From NCBI RefSeq assembly GCF_002160055.1, contig NZ_NFJV01000016.1, forward strand, positions 1 through 64,000: a DNA stretch of 64,000 nt, written 5' to 3'. This document shows, in pieces, positions 1 through 7,284 of the stretch. Positions within the stretch are counted from its first letter, which is position 1. Every line of letters begins with the position of its first letter. The translations under genes and the position numbers were made by a program. The notes below the pieces were generated by a model. It had not been told where the DNA came from. It saw only the letters and a program-made list of their open reading frames with translations, and did no database searches. Source of the stretch: Mediterranea sp. An20 (lineage in GTDB: Bacteria > Bacteroidota > Bacteroidia > Bacteroidales > Bacteroidaceae).

Positions 1-105
1 TTGTTCGCCCGGATTATCGGGAAAATCAGCGCACTTACAATCCTACAATACATTAACTACAAAAACAACAAGCCCATTGGCAGAGTCAAGTATGCGCTGA
101 CTTAA
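1..105 (+). CDS. IS982-type transposase, 3' end only
   Basis: Frame 1 is open from the window edge and encodes 34 residues ending in KPIGRVKYALT before TAA. I recognise this as the usual C-terminus of IS982-family transposases of Bacteroidetes, which end in a motif of the form NHKPIGxIKYAL. The rest of the gene lies outside the window, so whether the transposase is intact cannot be seen. The stretch just after the stop, AATTCCGCCAACGGGT, is placed where the right terminal inverted repeat of such an element would be. The family call rests on the tail motif alone. Confidence 0.6.
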   Translation: MFARIIGKISALTILQYINYKNNKPIGRVKYALT

Positions 106-118
106 TTCCGCCAACGGG
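102..118 (+). mobile_element. Probable right end of the IS982-type element
   Basis: Directly behind the transposase stop lies CCGCCAACGGGT, a GC-rich stretch in the position expected for the right terminal inverted repeat of an IS982-family element. The left end and target duplication are not in the window, so the boundary is an inference. If right, the IS ends about 12 bp before the start codon of the next gene. Confidence 0.4.
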
Positions 119-129
119 TGTATAGTTTG

Positions 130-1302
130 ATGAAACATACTCTAAGTTTTTTTCTGTTTCTGGTAGTGGCTGCCTACACCTTGCCGGTTTGGGGGCAGCA
201 TAATGTCCGTATCATTCACGGACCGTATTTGCAGAATGTCGGAACCGATGAGGCGACCGTTGTTTGGGTGACAGACAAACCTTCTGTGGGGTGGGTGGAG
301 ATGGCACCGGATGATGATAGCCATTTTTACGCCCAAGAACGTCCCAAATATTTCGATACGCAGATCGGAATTAAACGTATTTCTTCTCTTCATGTGGTAA
401 AGATAGAAGGATTGCAGGCGGGAACACGATACCGCTATCGTGCTTGTGCCCAAGAGGTGCTTGAGCACAAAGGCAATCAGGTAATATATGGCAGTATAAC
501 TTCTACCGATGTGTATAGCAAAGCTCCATTGGCTTTCACGACCCTTGATCCAGCGAAAGAGTCGGTTTCCTTTGCCATGGTCAACGATATTCATGGAGAT
601 AACGCCAGACTGGAGAAAATGGTAGGTATGTGCAATCTGGAGCAGACAGACCTGTTCCTTTTCAATGGAGATATGGTCTCTTATTCGCAAGATCAGGAGC
701 AACTGTTTAGCGGCTTCATGGACAAGGCCATTGAGTTGTTTGCCGGTTCGGTTCCGGTCTACTATTGTCGGGGCAATCATGAAACCAGGGGTCCTATGGC
801 CTCTCAGTTCAAGAATTATTTCAACCCTAAAACGGAAGAACTATACTATATGTTCCGGCAGGGACCGGTGTGTTTTGTCGTTTTGGACTGTGGAGAAGAC
901 AAGCCTGATAGCGACGTAGAGTATTATGGCATTACTGCTTATGACGAATACCGCACACGTCAGGCACGCTGGTTGGAAAAAGCGCTGAAAAGCGAACTTT
1001 ATCGAGAAGCCCCATTCAAGGTAATAGTGTGCCACATGCCTCCGTTTGGCGGTTGGCATGGCGAATTGGATATTGCCCGTAAGTTCTTCCCACTGCTGAA
1101 TGAGGCTAAACCCGATGTGTATCTCAGTGCACATTTGCACCGTTATGTGCGTTTAGAGGCCGGTGAAAATGGTGTGGACTTCCCGCTAATCGTCAATTCC
1201 AATAAGACATTGCTGAAGGCACAGGCCAGCCGGAGTCAATTGGACATTCGTATTTATGATTTGGAAGGAAAAGAAACGGACCGCTTGTTGATTCGGAAAT
1301 GA
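130..1302 (+). CDS. Secreted metallophosphoesterase with N-terminal purple-acid-phosphatase-like domain
   Basis: Calcineurin-like phosphoesterase of 390 residues. A signal peptide covers about residues 1-23 (hydrophobic SFFLFLVVAAYTLPVW). Residues 25-130 look like the fibronectin-type domain of purple acid phosphatases. The metal-binding blocks are in order: NDIHGD near 151-156, FNGDM near 177-181, RGNHE near 214-218, a CHMPP histidine near 300, and SAHLHR near 333-338. It probably hydrolyses phosphate esters in the periplasm or at the surface; the substrate is unknown. I chose the ATG at 130 because it starts directly at a good signal peptide; the GTG at 118 lies in the presumed IS end. An IS end immediately upstream means the native promoter has probably been replaced. 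A second phosphoesterase follows on the same strand. Confidence 0.85.
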   Translation: MKHTLSFFLFLVVAAYTLPVWGQHNVRIIHGPYLQNVGTDEATVVWVTDKPSVGWVEMAPDDDSHFYAQERPKYFDTQIGIKRISSLHVVKIEGLQAGTRYRYRACAQEVLEHKGNQVIYGSITSTDVYSKAPLAFTTLDPAKESVSFAMVNDIHGDNARLEKMVGMCNLEQTDLFLFNGDMVSYSQDQEQLFSGFMDKAIELFAGSVPVYYCRGNHETRGPMASQFKNYFNPKTEELYYMFRQGPVCFVVLDCGEDKPDSDVEYYGITAYDEYRTRQARWLEKALKSELYREAPFKVIVCHMPPFGGWHGELDIARKFFPLLNEAKPDVYLSAHLHRYVRLEAGENGVDFPLIVNSNKTLLKAQASRSQLDIRIYDLEGKETDRLLIRK

Positions 1303-1392
1303 AATGAATGAGTCTGATTAATAAACGGAATCAGAACGATTACTTACAACTTTTTTAATATTTACTATACTCACTAAGCAAAATGTAAAACG

Positions 1393-2382
1393 ATGAGACA
1401 GATTTTATTATTCTTTTGTTTGATGGGATTGGGGTGTCTGAACCTGAACGCCCAATCTTCTGTGTTAAAATTCAACAAAGCGGGTGAATTCAAGATTGTG
1501 CAGTTCACCGATGTCCATTTCAAGTATGGGAATCCGGCCTCAGATATAGCTTTAGAGCGTATAGACGAGGTACTGGAGTCTGAACAGCCTGATTTGGTGG
1601 TTTTCACCGGTGATGTTATTTATGCCCAACCAGCCGATTCCGGGATGCTGACTGTGCTGGAACGTGTTGCGGTCCGTAAGATTCCTTTTGTCGTGACTTT
1701 TGGGAATCATGACGATGAACAGGGAATGACTCGTGCACAGCTATATGACATCATCCGGACTGTGCCGGGCAATTTGCAACCGGACAGGGGAGAAGCCGAT
1801 TCACCAGACTATACACTGACGGTGAAGTCATCGGATGGTAAGGGAGTAGACCGGGCGATTCTTTATTTCTTTGACACGCATTCTTATTCTCGCTTGAAAG
1901 ATGTGAAAGGATACGATTGGTTGACATTTGAGCAGGTGGAGAATTATCGCAAACAGAGCGCTTCATTTACAGCAGCCAACGGCGGTCAGCCCTTGCCGGC
2001 TTTGGCTTTCTTCCATATTCCTCTGCCCGAATACAATTTGGCAGCTTCTGCCGAGAATGCCATATTTAAAGGAACGCGTATGGAAAAAGCTTGTGCGCCG
2101 GCATTGAACACCGGCATGTTTACGGCCATGAAGGAGGCTGGCGATGTGATGGGTATGTTTGCCGGACATGATCATGATAATGACTATACGGTGATGTGGC
2201 ACGGTATTCTTTTGGGATACGGGCGATATACGGGTGGAAATACGGTGTACAATCATTTGCCAAACGGTGCCCGTGTCATTGTATTGAAAGAAGGAAAGCG
2301 TACGTTTGATACGTGGATTGACTTGGCTGGCGGCAAACAGATAGACAGTACAGTCTATCCGGACAGTTATGTGAAGAAATAA
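1393..2382 (+). CDS. Secreted metallophosphoesterase (purple acid phosphatase-like/Dcr2-like)
   Basis: A 329-residue calcineurin-like phosphoesterase. Residues 1-21 form a signal peptide (LLFFCLMGLGCLNLNAQ). Metal ligands are visible as FTDVHF (D40, H42), FTGDV (D74), FGNHDD (N105, H106), a histidine in FFHIPLPE, and AGHDHDND (H259, H261). Unlike the preceding phosphoesterase it has no N-terminal fibronectin-like domain. The gap to that gene is 90 bp, so the two may be co-transcribed. The family acts on phosphate mono- or diesters outside the cytoplasm; the substrate cannot be told from sequence. A strong hairpin follows between this gene and the convergent kinase gene. Confidence 0.85.
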   Translation: MRQILLFFCLMGLGCLNLNAQSSVLKFNKAGEFKIVQFTDVHFKYGNPASDIALERIDEVLESEQPDLVVFTGDVIYAQPADSGMLTVLERVAVRKIPFVVTFGNHDDEQGMTRAQLYDIIRTVPGNLQPDRGEADSPDYTLTVKSSDGKGVDRAILYFFDTHSYSRLKDVKGYDWLTFEQVENYRKQSASFTAANGGQPLPALAFFHIPLPEYNLAASAENAIFKGTRMEKACAPALNTGMFTAMKEAGDVMGMFAGHDHDNDYTVMWHGILLGYGRYTGGNTVYNHLPNGARVIVLKEGKRTFDTWIDLAGGKQIDSTVYPDSYVKK

Positions 2383-2403
2383 TCTTCTGCATTCTTTCCT
2401 GAT

Positions 2404-2470
2404 AAGGAGTTAAGCTGATAGATTGTCTGTTGGTTGTACGGGCAAGATGGGCTTAACTCCTTAACTTTTT
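2404..2470. terminator. Hairpin terminator between convergent genes
   Basis: Twelve-base perfect stem: AAGGAGTTAAGC at 2404-2415 pairs with GCTTAACTCCTT at 2451-2462, followed on the + strand by a T-rich run. It serves the phosphoesterase gene (+) and could also serve the histidine kinase gene ending at 2521 (-). Confidence 0.7.
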
Positions 2471-2520
2471 ACTTTCATGAAGCCCTGCATGTTCTGATAC
2501 GGATTCAGGGAAAGCTGCAA

Positions 2521-3576
2521 CTAAAAGTTGATGACGAAACAGTGTTTGCCTTTACTATATAAGTAATTCACTTTCCATCCATGATATTCGCATACGGCTT
2601 TTACGATGGCCAGTCCCAGTCCGTTGCCTGCTGTCTTCTCTGATGTGCGATAGAATCGGTTGAATACCAATTTTTCATCCAATGGCGGTTCATCTGAAGT
2701 ATTTGCCACAATGAGTTGGCTGTTGGTCAGGGTGAGACCGATTTCACCTTGGGGATGGTTGTGCCGGACGGCATTTACCACCAGATTGTTTACGAGGCTT
2801 TCCAGCAAGGTACGGTTGGCGCGTATTGTCAGTGTGGTTTGGAAATCTTTGTAGAGTGTGATATTTCCCGTCAGACTTTCCAGCGAAGAGAGCTGTCCGT
2901 TGAGAAAATCGTCCAGATTTATGGTCTCCATTTGTTCATATTGACGGTTGTCTATCTTGGCAAGTAAAAGCAGGTTGCGGTTCAGACGGGTAAGGCGGGT
3001 GACGTTCTCATAAAGACCTTGTATGATTTCAGCTTGTCGTTCGCTCAGATTGGGTTGCTGTAGTAAAAGGTCGAGTTTGCTCTGGAATACGGCGAGTGGG
3101 GTTTGCAACTCGTGCGAGGCATTCTCGGTAAACTCTTTATGCGTACGATAACTGGCCAGACTGTTGCGCATGAGGGCGGTCAGTGTATGATTTAGCCGGG
3201 CAAATTCTTTCACACTGCTTTCTGGCAAGACGGGCAGTGCGCCATCCTCCAGGCGGAAGCCTTCAATTTGACGGAGGGTTTCGTCGAAAGGATGCCATAG
3301 CCGGTGGGAGATGAAGCGCATGGTCAAGATAAGGGCGATGGCCAGTACCAGGGTGATGACTCCGAATTGTATCATAATGCCGTGCATAATGTCTTCTTCC
3401 AAATCGAGTGTCGGGATGGGCTGTCCCTGACCTACAGCCTCGATGATGTCTATCATATCCTCGGCATAATAGTGCTTCGTAAGGAAATAGAACAGGGGCG
3501 TGGCAAGCAGCAGCAACACCGCGATGCAGGCGGTAAACTGCGTCAGCATCTTCCGTGAAAGGCTTTGGTTCTTCAT
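2521..3576 (-). CDS. Two-component sensor histidine kinase
   Basis: Membrane histidine kinase of 351 residues. Two membrane segments lie near 12-33 and 70-89, flanking a short periplasmic loop of about 35 residues, too small for a classical ligand domain. The phospho-accepting H-box is ENASHELQTP with His155, the N-box NNLVVNAVRH lies near 265, and the glycine box NGLGLAIVKA near 325. I moved the start to the ATG at 3576, which begins MKNQSLSRKML and removes an 18-residue leader that would overlap the promoter. Its most likely partner is the OmpR-type regulator at 4766-5443, because both genes and the RND operon share the same operator-like repeat. A methyltransferase-like gene on the other strand separates kinase from regulator. 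Confidence 0.9.
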   Translation of the reverse strand: MKNQSLSRKMLTQFTACIAVLLLLATPLFYFLTKHYYAEDMIDIIEAVGQGQPIPTLDLEEDIMHGIMIQFGVITLVLAIALILTMRFISHRLWHPFDETLRQIEGFRLEDGALPVLPESSVKEFARLNHTLTALMRNSLASYRTHKEFTENASHELQTPLAVFQSKLDLLLQQPNLSERQAEIIQGLYENVTRLTRLNRNLLLLAKIDNRQYEQMETINLDDFLNGQLSSLESLTGNITLYKDFQTTLTIRANRTLLESLVNNLVVNAVRHNHPQGEIGLTLTNSQLIVANTSDEPPLDEKLVFNRFYRTSEKTAGNGLGLAIVKAVCEYHGWKVNYLYSKGKHCFVINF

Positions 3577-3627
3577 TCTTGCTGATTTGTTTTCTTGATA
3601 TTCCGGTACAAAATTATTCCATCTACG

Positions 3628-3662
3628 CAAAAGAAGGATGAGAATTTGTAGAAATGTTGAAG
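3628..3662 (-). promoter_or_regulatory. Promoter with response-regulator-type direct repeat (kinase gene)
   Basis: Read on the - strand: half-sites TTCAACAT and TACAAATT start 11 bp apart (3641-3662), then a 5-nt gap and a -7-like TTCTTTTG (3628-3635). The same arrangement, with the same 5-nt gap, precedes the EamA-regulator operon and the TolC-adaptor-RND operon. This copy is the most degenerate of the three. Confidence 0.6.
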
Positions 3663-3709
3663 TTTTGTCTTTGTTCGGGAGTCTTCAAACTTTCCACAAA
3701 CTTGATTTC

Positions 3710-3717
3710 TACCTTTG
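3710..3717 (+). promoter_or_regulatory. -7 box for the methyltransferase-like gene
   Basis: TACCTTTG, a perfect match to the Bacteroides -7 element TAnnTTTG, 24 bp before the ATG at 3742. No clear -33 TTTG is seen. Confidence 0.5.
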
Positions 3718-3741
3718 CCACCATAATAAATCACTGTAGTT

Positions 3742-4494
3742 ATGGCATTGCAAGAAGAATTGGAATCACAAGGTAATTGGTTGTTTCGCCGGAGGAGCCT
3801 TTTGCCGCTTATTGTTTTGTTTGTAGGAATATGGGCACAAATTTTCACTATCCATACTTCCGGAATCCTGTTTTCAACCGTTCTCCCTTACTGGCAAGGA
3901 TACGAATGTTTGTGTCTTTTTATCAGTCTGGCAGGTATGGTTATTCGCATGTATACTGTGGGGCATACGCCTGTAAGTACTTCTGGAAGAAATACTGCCA
4001 AACAAGTGGCCGACAGTCTGAATACCACAGGCATTTATTCGGTGGTAAGACATCCGCTGTATCTGGGAAATTTCTTGATGTGGCTTGGTATTGCTCTGCT
4101 CACTTGCAATATTGGATTTACTGTGGCATTTGTCTTGGGTTATTGGATTTACTATGAGCGTATAATGTATGCTGAGGAACAGTTCTTGCGTCGGAAATTC
4201 GGAGATGTTTACCTGAATTGGGCTGAGCGGACTCCAGCATTTTTTCCTCGTTTCAGACAGTTCACGCCATCCGATTTGCCTTTCTCTTGGAAGAAAGTGG
4301 TCAAAAAGGAGAAGAATGGTGTATTCGCCCTCTTTTTGTTATTCAGTTTGTTTGATTTTATCGTAGCATGGCAGATAACGTCTGTTTCGGCCAACCCAGG
4401 ATTATGTGCTATGACACTTGTAAGTGGCATAGGATATCTGGTGCTGAAGTACATCAAGAAGCATACAAGGCTTTTGAATGAACCAGGAAGGTAA
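3742..4494 (+). CDS. Isoprenylcysteine carboxyl methyltransferase/PEMT-family membrane protein
   Basis: A 250-residue integral membrane protein with about five or six hydrophobic segments. It carries the signature of the ICMT/phospholipid methyltransferase superfamily: RHPLYLGN at 103-110, then EEQFLRRKFGDVY at 145-157. In characterised relatives these residues bind S-adenosylmethionine at the membrane face, so a SAM-dependent methyl transfer to a lipid or small hydrophobic acceptor is likely; the acceptor is unknown. The C-terminal segment after residue 185 adds two more hydrophobic stretches beyond the core domain. The gene has its own -7 box and lies on the + strand between the kinase and its presumed regulator, both on the - strand. 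Confidence 0.75.
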   Translation: MALQEELESQGNWLFRRRSLLPLIVLFVGIWAQIFTIHTSGILFSTVLPYWQGYECLCLFISLAGMVIRMYTVGHTPVSTSGRNTAKQVADSLNTTGIYSVVRHPLYLGNFLMWLGIALLTCNIGFTVAFVLGYWIYYERIMYAEEQFLRRKFGDVYLNWAERTPAFFPRFRQFTPSDLPFSWKKVVKKEKNGVFALFLLFSLFDFIVAWQITSVSANPGLCAMTLVSGIGYLVLKYIKKHTRLLNEPGR

Positions 4495-4506
4495 AGGACG
4501 GCATTG

Positions 4507-4655
4507 CTGATAAGCTCTTTACAGAAAACATCCAAGCGCTAAGCAGCCCGCTTCCAGGCGCTAAGTAGCGAGCTTGTTGTATATAAGGACCAGTCTGCTG
4601 ATAATCAGTTACATGACAATTAGTTCGTATAGCGGTCAGAAAGTTTAAATCACTT
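4507..4655 (+). repeat. Dispersed 22-bp-unit intergenic repeat, copy A
   Basis: Two tandem 22-bp units at 4530-4551 and 4552-4573 (cores TCCAAGCGCTAAGCAG and TCCAGGCGCTAAGTAG), preceded by CTGATAAGCTCTT. They are followed by GTATATAAGGA, the box CTGATAATCAG at 4607-4617, and the terminal motif GAAAGTTTAAATCACTT ending at 4655. The layout matches copies C and D almost base for base in spacing. It lies between convergent genes. Confidence 0.8.
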
Positions 4656-4673
4656 CTATGACAGGTATAGCAG

Positions 4674-4707
4674 AATCCCTGCCTATTATCGCTAACCGGC
4701 AGGGATT
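4674..4707 (-). terminator. Hairpin downstream of the response regulator gene
   Basis: Perfect 10-bp stem: AATCCCTGCC at 4674-4683 pairs with GGCAGGGATT at 4698-4707. There is no strong T-run on either strand, so it may be a transcript-end stabiliser rather than a full intrinsic terminator. Confidence 0.5.
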
Positions 4708-4765
4708 GTACACACAATATTTATGAAGAGCTATTATAAGGATAATTGCTTCCGATACTTGGTTT

Positions 4766-5443
4766 TCACAGTTCCACCCATTTATACCTCGTCCCGTACA
4801 CATTCTTGACGCAATCCCTCACGCCCGCCTCCGCCAGCTTTGCCTTCAGGTTCTTGATGTGGGTGTAGACAAAGTCGTGGCTGTCCAGCATGTCGGCCAT
4901 GTCGCCGCTGAGGTGCTCTGCCATCGCCGCCTTCGACACCACCTTGCCTGCATTGCCGATGAAGAAGAGCAGCAGTTCGTATTCCGTGCGTGTCAGCACA
5001 ACGGGGTGGCCCTTCACGCTGACCGACTTGGCTGGCAGGTTGATTTCGATGCCGTTGCTACGCAGCAGGTTGCCCCCGGCAAACTCACGGCGGCGGATGA
5101 TGGCGTAGATACGCATTGAGAGTTCGGGCAGGTGGAAAGGCTTGGCAAGGTAGTCGTCCGCCCCGATTTCCAGTCCCCGCACCTTGTCGTCCAGCGAGTC
5201 TTTGGCAGACACGATGATGACCCCGACCGGATTCTGCCGCTTCCGTATCTCACGCAGGATGTCCAGCCCGTTGCCGCCGGGCAGCATCAGGTCGAGCAGC
5301 ACACAGTCGTAGTCGTAGAGCCCGACCTTCTCCAGTGCTTCGGCGTAGGTGAAAGCCTGCTCGCACACATAGTTTTCGGAACTGAGGTAGGCCACGATGC
5401 TGGCCGACAGTTCCCTTTCGTCTTCGATTATCAGCAGTTTCAT
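4766..5443 (-). CDS. OmpR-family response regulator
   Basis: DNA-binding response regulator of 225 residues. The receiver domain has the acidic pair E7/D8, the phospho-acceptor D51 in LLDLMLPGG, S79 and the conserved K101 in LAKPF. A winged-helix domain fills residues 125-225 (VVLTRTEYELLLFF, then GTRYKWVEL at the end). The true start is the ATG at 5443; a longer reading of the same frame upstream is only the shadow of the EamA gene. That ATG overlaps the EamA stop in an ATGA, so the two are translationally coupled. The operon promoter carries an 11-bp-period direct repeat typical of OmpR-family sites, suggesting autoregulation. The inferred targets are itself, the kinase gene and the RND efflux operon. 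Base composition is clearly GC-rich. Confidence 0.9.
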   Translation of the reverse strand: MKLLIIEDERELSASIVAYLSSENYVCEQAFTYAEALEKVGLYDYDCVLLDLMLPGGNGLDILREIRKRQNPVGVIIVSAKDSLDDKVRGLEIGADDYLAKPFHLPELSMRIYAIIRRREFAGGNLLRSNGIEINLPAKSVSVKGHPVVLTRTEYELLLFFIGNAGKVVSKAAMAEHLSGDMADMLDSHDFVYTHIKNLKAKLAEAGVRDCVKNVYGTRYKWVEL

Positions 5444-5856
5444 TTCAGTAACATAAGGATGCTTCCGCCCGTAATCAGCAGCGCGCCCGCCACCACCCGC
5501 AGGCTGACCGGTTCCTTCAGTAACAGGAACGACAGGCAGATGGTGATGACGACGCTCAGCTTGTCTATCGGCGCCACGCGCGACACGTCGCCCGTCTGCA
5601 ACGCCTTGAAGTAGAACAGCCACGACAGCCCCGTCGCCACCCCGCTCAGCACGAGGAAGAGCCAGGCATGACGCGGAATCTCCCTTATCTCGCCCACGTG
5701 CTGCCCGAAGAGCACGATGCCCCACGTCAGCAGCAGGATGACGGTGGTGCGGATAGCCGTAGCCAAATCTGAATTAATGTCTTTCACGCCCACCTTGGCG
5801 AAGATGGCGGTCAGCGCGGCAAAGAGGGCAGACAGCAGTGCATAGTATTTCCACGT
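5440..5856 (-). CDS. EamA-domain small transporter, apparently with a non-ATG start
   Basis: Single EamA domain of about 138 residues with four hydrophobic helices, ending GGSILMLLK. Such half-size DMT proteins are thought to act as dimers; the substrate is unknown. The frame continues upstream of the only in-frame start codon a gene finder would accept (GTG at 5793) through TWKYYALLSALFAALTAI, clearly part of the first helix. The frame closes at 5890-5892 with no ATG, GTG or TTG between. I place the start at the ACG at 5856 (or ATT at 5859), because the preceding AGGAAAG and the promoter near 5904 leave a leader of about 40 nt. Either a rare start codon is used, or the ATG has mutated. Its stop overlaps the regulator ATG. 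Confidence 0.65.
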   Translation of the reverse strand, partial: TWKYYALLSALFAALTAIFAKVGVKDINSDLATAIRTTVILLLTWGIVLFGQHVGEIREIPRHAWLFLVLSGVATGLSWLFYFKALQTGDVSRVAPIDKLSVVITICLSFLLLKEPVSLRVVAGALLITGGSILMLLK

Positions 5857-5903
5857 AATCGCTTTCCTGTTTTTAAGTCGGTTGCAAAGTTATTGTATCT
5901 GCG

Positions 5904-5938
5904 CAAAGGTAGGAGCGGATTTTGTAGGAATTTTGAAG
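5904..5938 (-). promoter_or_regulatory. Promoter with response-regulator-type direct repeat (EamA-regulator operon)
   Basis: On the - strand, half-sites TTCAAAAT and TACAAAAT start 11 bp apart (5917-5938). A 5-nt gap follows, then a perfect -7 box TACCTTTG (5904-5911). The repeat covers the place where -33 should be, as expected for an activator of the OmpR class. Confidence 0.7.
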
Positions 5939-5953
5939 AAAGAAGAAACAAAA

Positions 5954-5986
5954 CAAAAAAGCACTGCCCCTCTGGACGGACAGTGC
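5954..5986 (-). terminator. Intrinsic terminator of the lipocalin-like gene
   Basis: On the - strand GCACTGTCC (5978-5986) pairs with GGGCAGTGC (5961-5969), with one G-U pair, followed by TTTTTT. It lies 57 bp after the stop at 6043 and insulates the EamA-regulator promoter from read-through. Confidence 0.75.
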
Positions 5987-6042
5987 CTTCTGATGATTCC
6001 CTGACTGGTCGTCAGCCAAACGGATTATCTTGATACAATCGG

Positions 6043-6393
6043 TTATTCTACCGGGCGAGAATATTTGCGGAATTGCATGCCGTTTTTTAGAATCAAGCTA
6101 TCCGGTGTCAGTCGTTCGATTGTCAACGTGTCCGAGAAAGAGCCGCTGACTCCGTTGCCAATGCTCTCTCCCGACAATATCAGCTGTTGCCCGTTTTGTT
6201 CCCAAGCCTCGTATTTCAACGTAGCCATGTTGATAGAGGATGCTTTTCCTCCTTTTTCCAACATGAATCCTTGTACGCCTTCCATTCCTGGAATAGGTTC
6301 TACCCATTGTCCCTCTATCGAGACACCTGCATTACATGCCGCCAAGGCACTCACCATGCCTGCTATACAGACACATTTCCATACATAGTTCAT
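6043..6393 (-). CDS. Small lipoprotein, lipocalin-like family
   Basis: A 116-residue lipoprotein. The start at 6393 gives a short signal peptide with lipobox LAAC (Cys20), so the mature protein has about 97 residues. The segment IEGQWVEPIPGMEGVQGF followed by alternating strands (LTIERLTPDSLILKNG) resembles the Lipocalin_3-type domains frequent in Bacteroidales lipoproteins. The ligand is unknown. It stands alone between two terminators/remnants, and its composition is less GC-rich than the neighbouring efflux genes. Family assignment is from general pattern only. Confidence 0.6.
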   Translation of the reverse strand: MNYVWKCVCIAGMVSALAACNAGVSIEGQWVEPIPGMEGVQGFMLEKGGKASSINMATLKYEAWEQNGQQLILSGESIGNGVSGSFSDTLTIERLTPDSLILKNGMQFRKYSRPVE

Positions 6394-6476
6394 GTTAATT
6401 TGATTTTTAGAGTTGCTATATGGAGGCAAAGGTATAGAAGAAATGGGAGTTTAGCAAGCACTAAGCCCCGCAATTC

Positions 6477-6593
6477 ATTCACCGGTATATCCCCCGCATC
6501 AGGGCCGGAAGTACCATCAGCAGCAGGGGCAATCCCGCCACGAAGCCGCCCATCACCGCCACGGCAAGCGGCTGCTGCATCTGTGCGCCCATG
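6477..6593 (-). pseudogene. Remnant of a second RND pump gene (3' end)
   Basis: This 117-bp stretch is roughly 85-90% identical by eye to the 3' end of the RND gene at 7283-7399. It encodes the same C-terminus, GAQMQQPLAVAVMGGF, then LPALMRGIYR and a stop at 6479-6481. Upstream on the coding strand the similarity ends abruptly at 6594. The differences are mostly silent, so it derives from a related pump gene rather than being a very recent duplicate. The GrpB-family gene lies between this remnant and the intact copy. Confidence 0.7.
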
Positions 6594-6639
6594 TCGGAGC
6601 CTCGAACGGCGGTTGTCGGGCGGATAAAGCTTACCCACT

Positions 6640-7212
6640 TCACGCTTCTTTGTATTTATCGGGGAAAAGCTGTTTTCCTATTTCAGTATAGTGTTTTATG
6701 AAATCGCTTTTATATAAAGTGTATGCGTCCCGGTCATGTTCATATCGTTTCCATAAATCAAGTTTAAGCCGTTCGTACTCTTTGGCGGCGGTGGCATCTT
6801 TTTGAATGTAATCCCTGAAATAGAGTTCGTCGTTATCTCCGACATACCGCAGATGCAGGTGGAACACACGTTCGGCAAAGCCTTGCAGCGTATAACCTTT
6901 ATTGAAATCCAAGCGGTTTCCGCGTTCTGCCATACAGATGTAACCGCACTTTTCTATCTTGTCTTTGAAATCGGCAAGTGGCTTTTCTTTGTCCACTTCC
7001 ACAAGCATATCAACAGTAGGCTTCGCCCAAATTCCTTGGATGGCGGTACTTCCTATGTGGCTGATCCGCCTGATTCCGGGGATTTCCCTTTGCAACATTC
7101 CCGCTTCTTCCTCGTACCAATCCGACCAACAATCCTGATGCGGAGTCAGGATAATGGGGAACAATTGCCACAATTCTTCCAAAGATAAATCTGTTAATTC
7201 TTTTTGTTTCAT
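6640..7212 (-). CDS. GrpB family protein (UPF0157, nucleotidyltransferase fold)
   Basis: A 190-residue cytoplasmic protein of the GrpB/UPF0157 family. It shows the family core HIGSTAIQGIWAKPTVDMLV near residues 64-83, whose GST and paired acidic residues resemble a nucleotidyltransferase active site, and HLHLRYVGD further on. Some family members are fused to CoaE, but the function of free-standing ones is unknown. I took the start at MKQKEL (7212); MQNMKQ at 7221 is equally possible. Its AT-richer composition and position between an RND gene and a remnant of an RND 3' end suggest it was inserted or captured there. Confidence 0.75.
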   Translation of the reverse strand: MKQKELTDLSLEELWQLFPIILTPHQDCWSDWYEEEAGMLQREIPGIRRISHIGSTAIQGIWAKPTVDMLVEVDKEKPLADFKDKIEKCGYICMAERGNRLDFNKGYTLQGFAERVFHLHLRYVGDNDELYFRDYIQKDATAAKEYERLKLDLWKRYEHDRDAYTLYKSDFIKHYTEIGKQLFPDKYKEA

Positions 7213-7284
7213 ATTCTGCATATTAGGTTGATGTTTGCGAAGGTATGAAAAATCGAAGAGCGGAACAAACACCAATCCCACCAT

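Noticed and set aside
142..780. Long reading frame antisense to the first phosphoesterase
   Set aside because: It mirrors a clearly coding + strand gene and has no protein-family features of its own.
5444..5725. N-terminal extension of the response regulator frame
   Set aside because: It is the out-of-frame shadow of the EamA gene, composed of Arg/Gly/Ala runs; the receiver domain starts exactly at the ATG at 5443.
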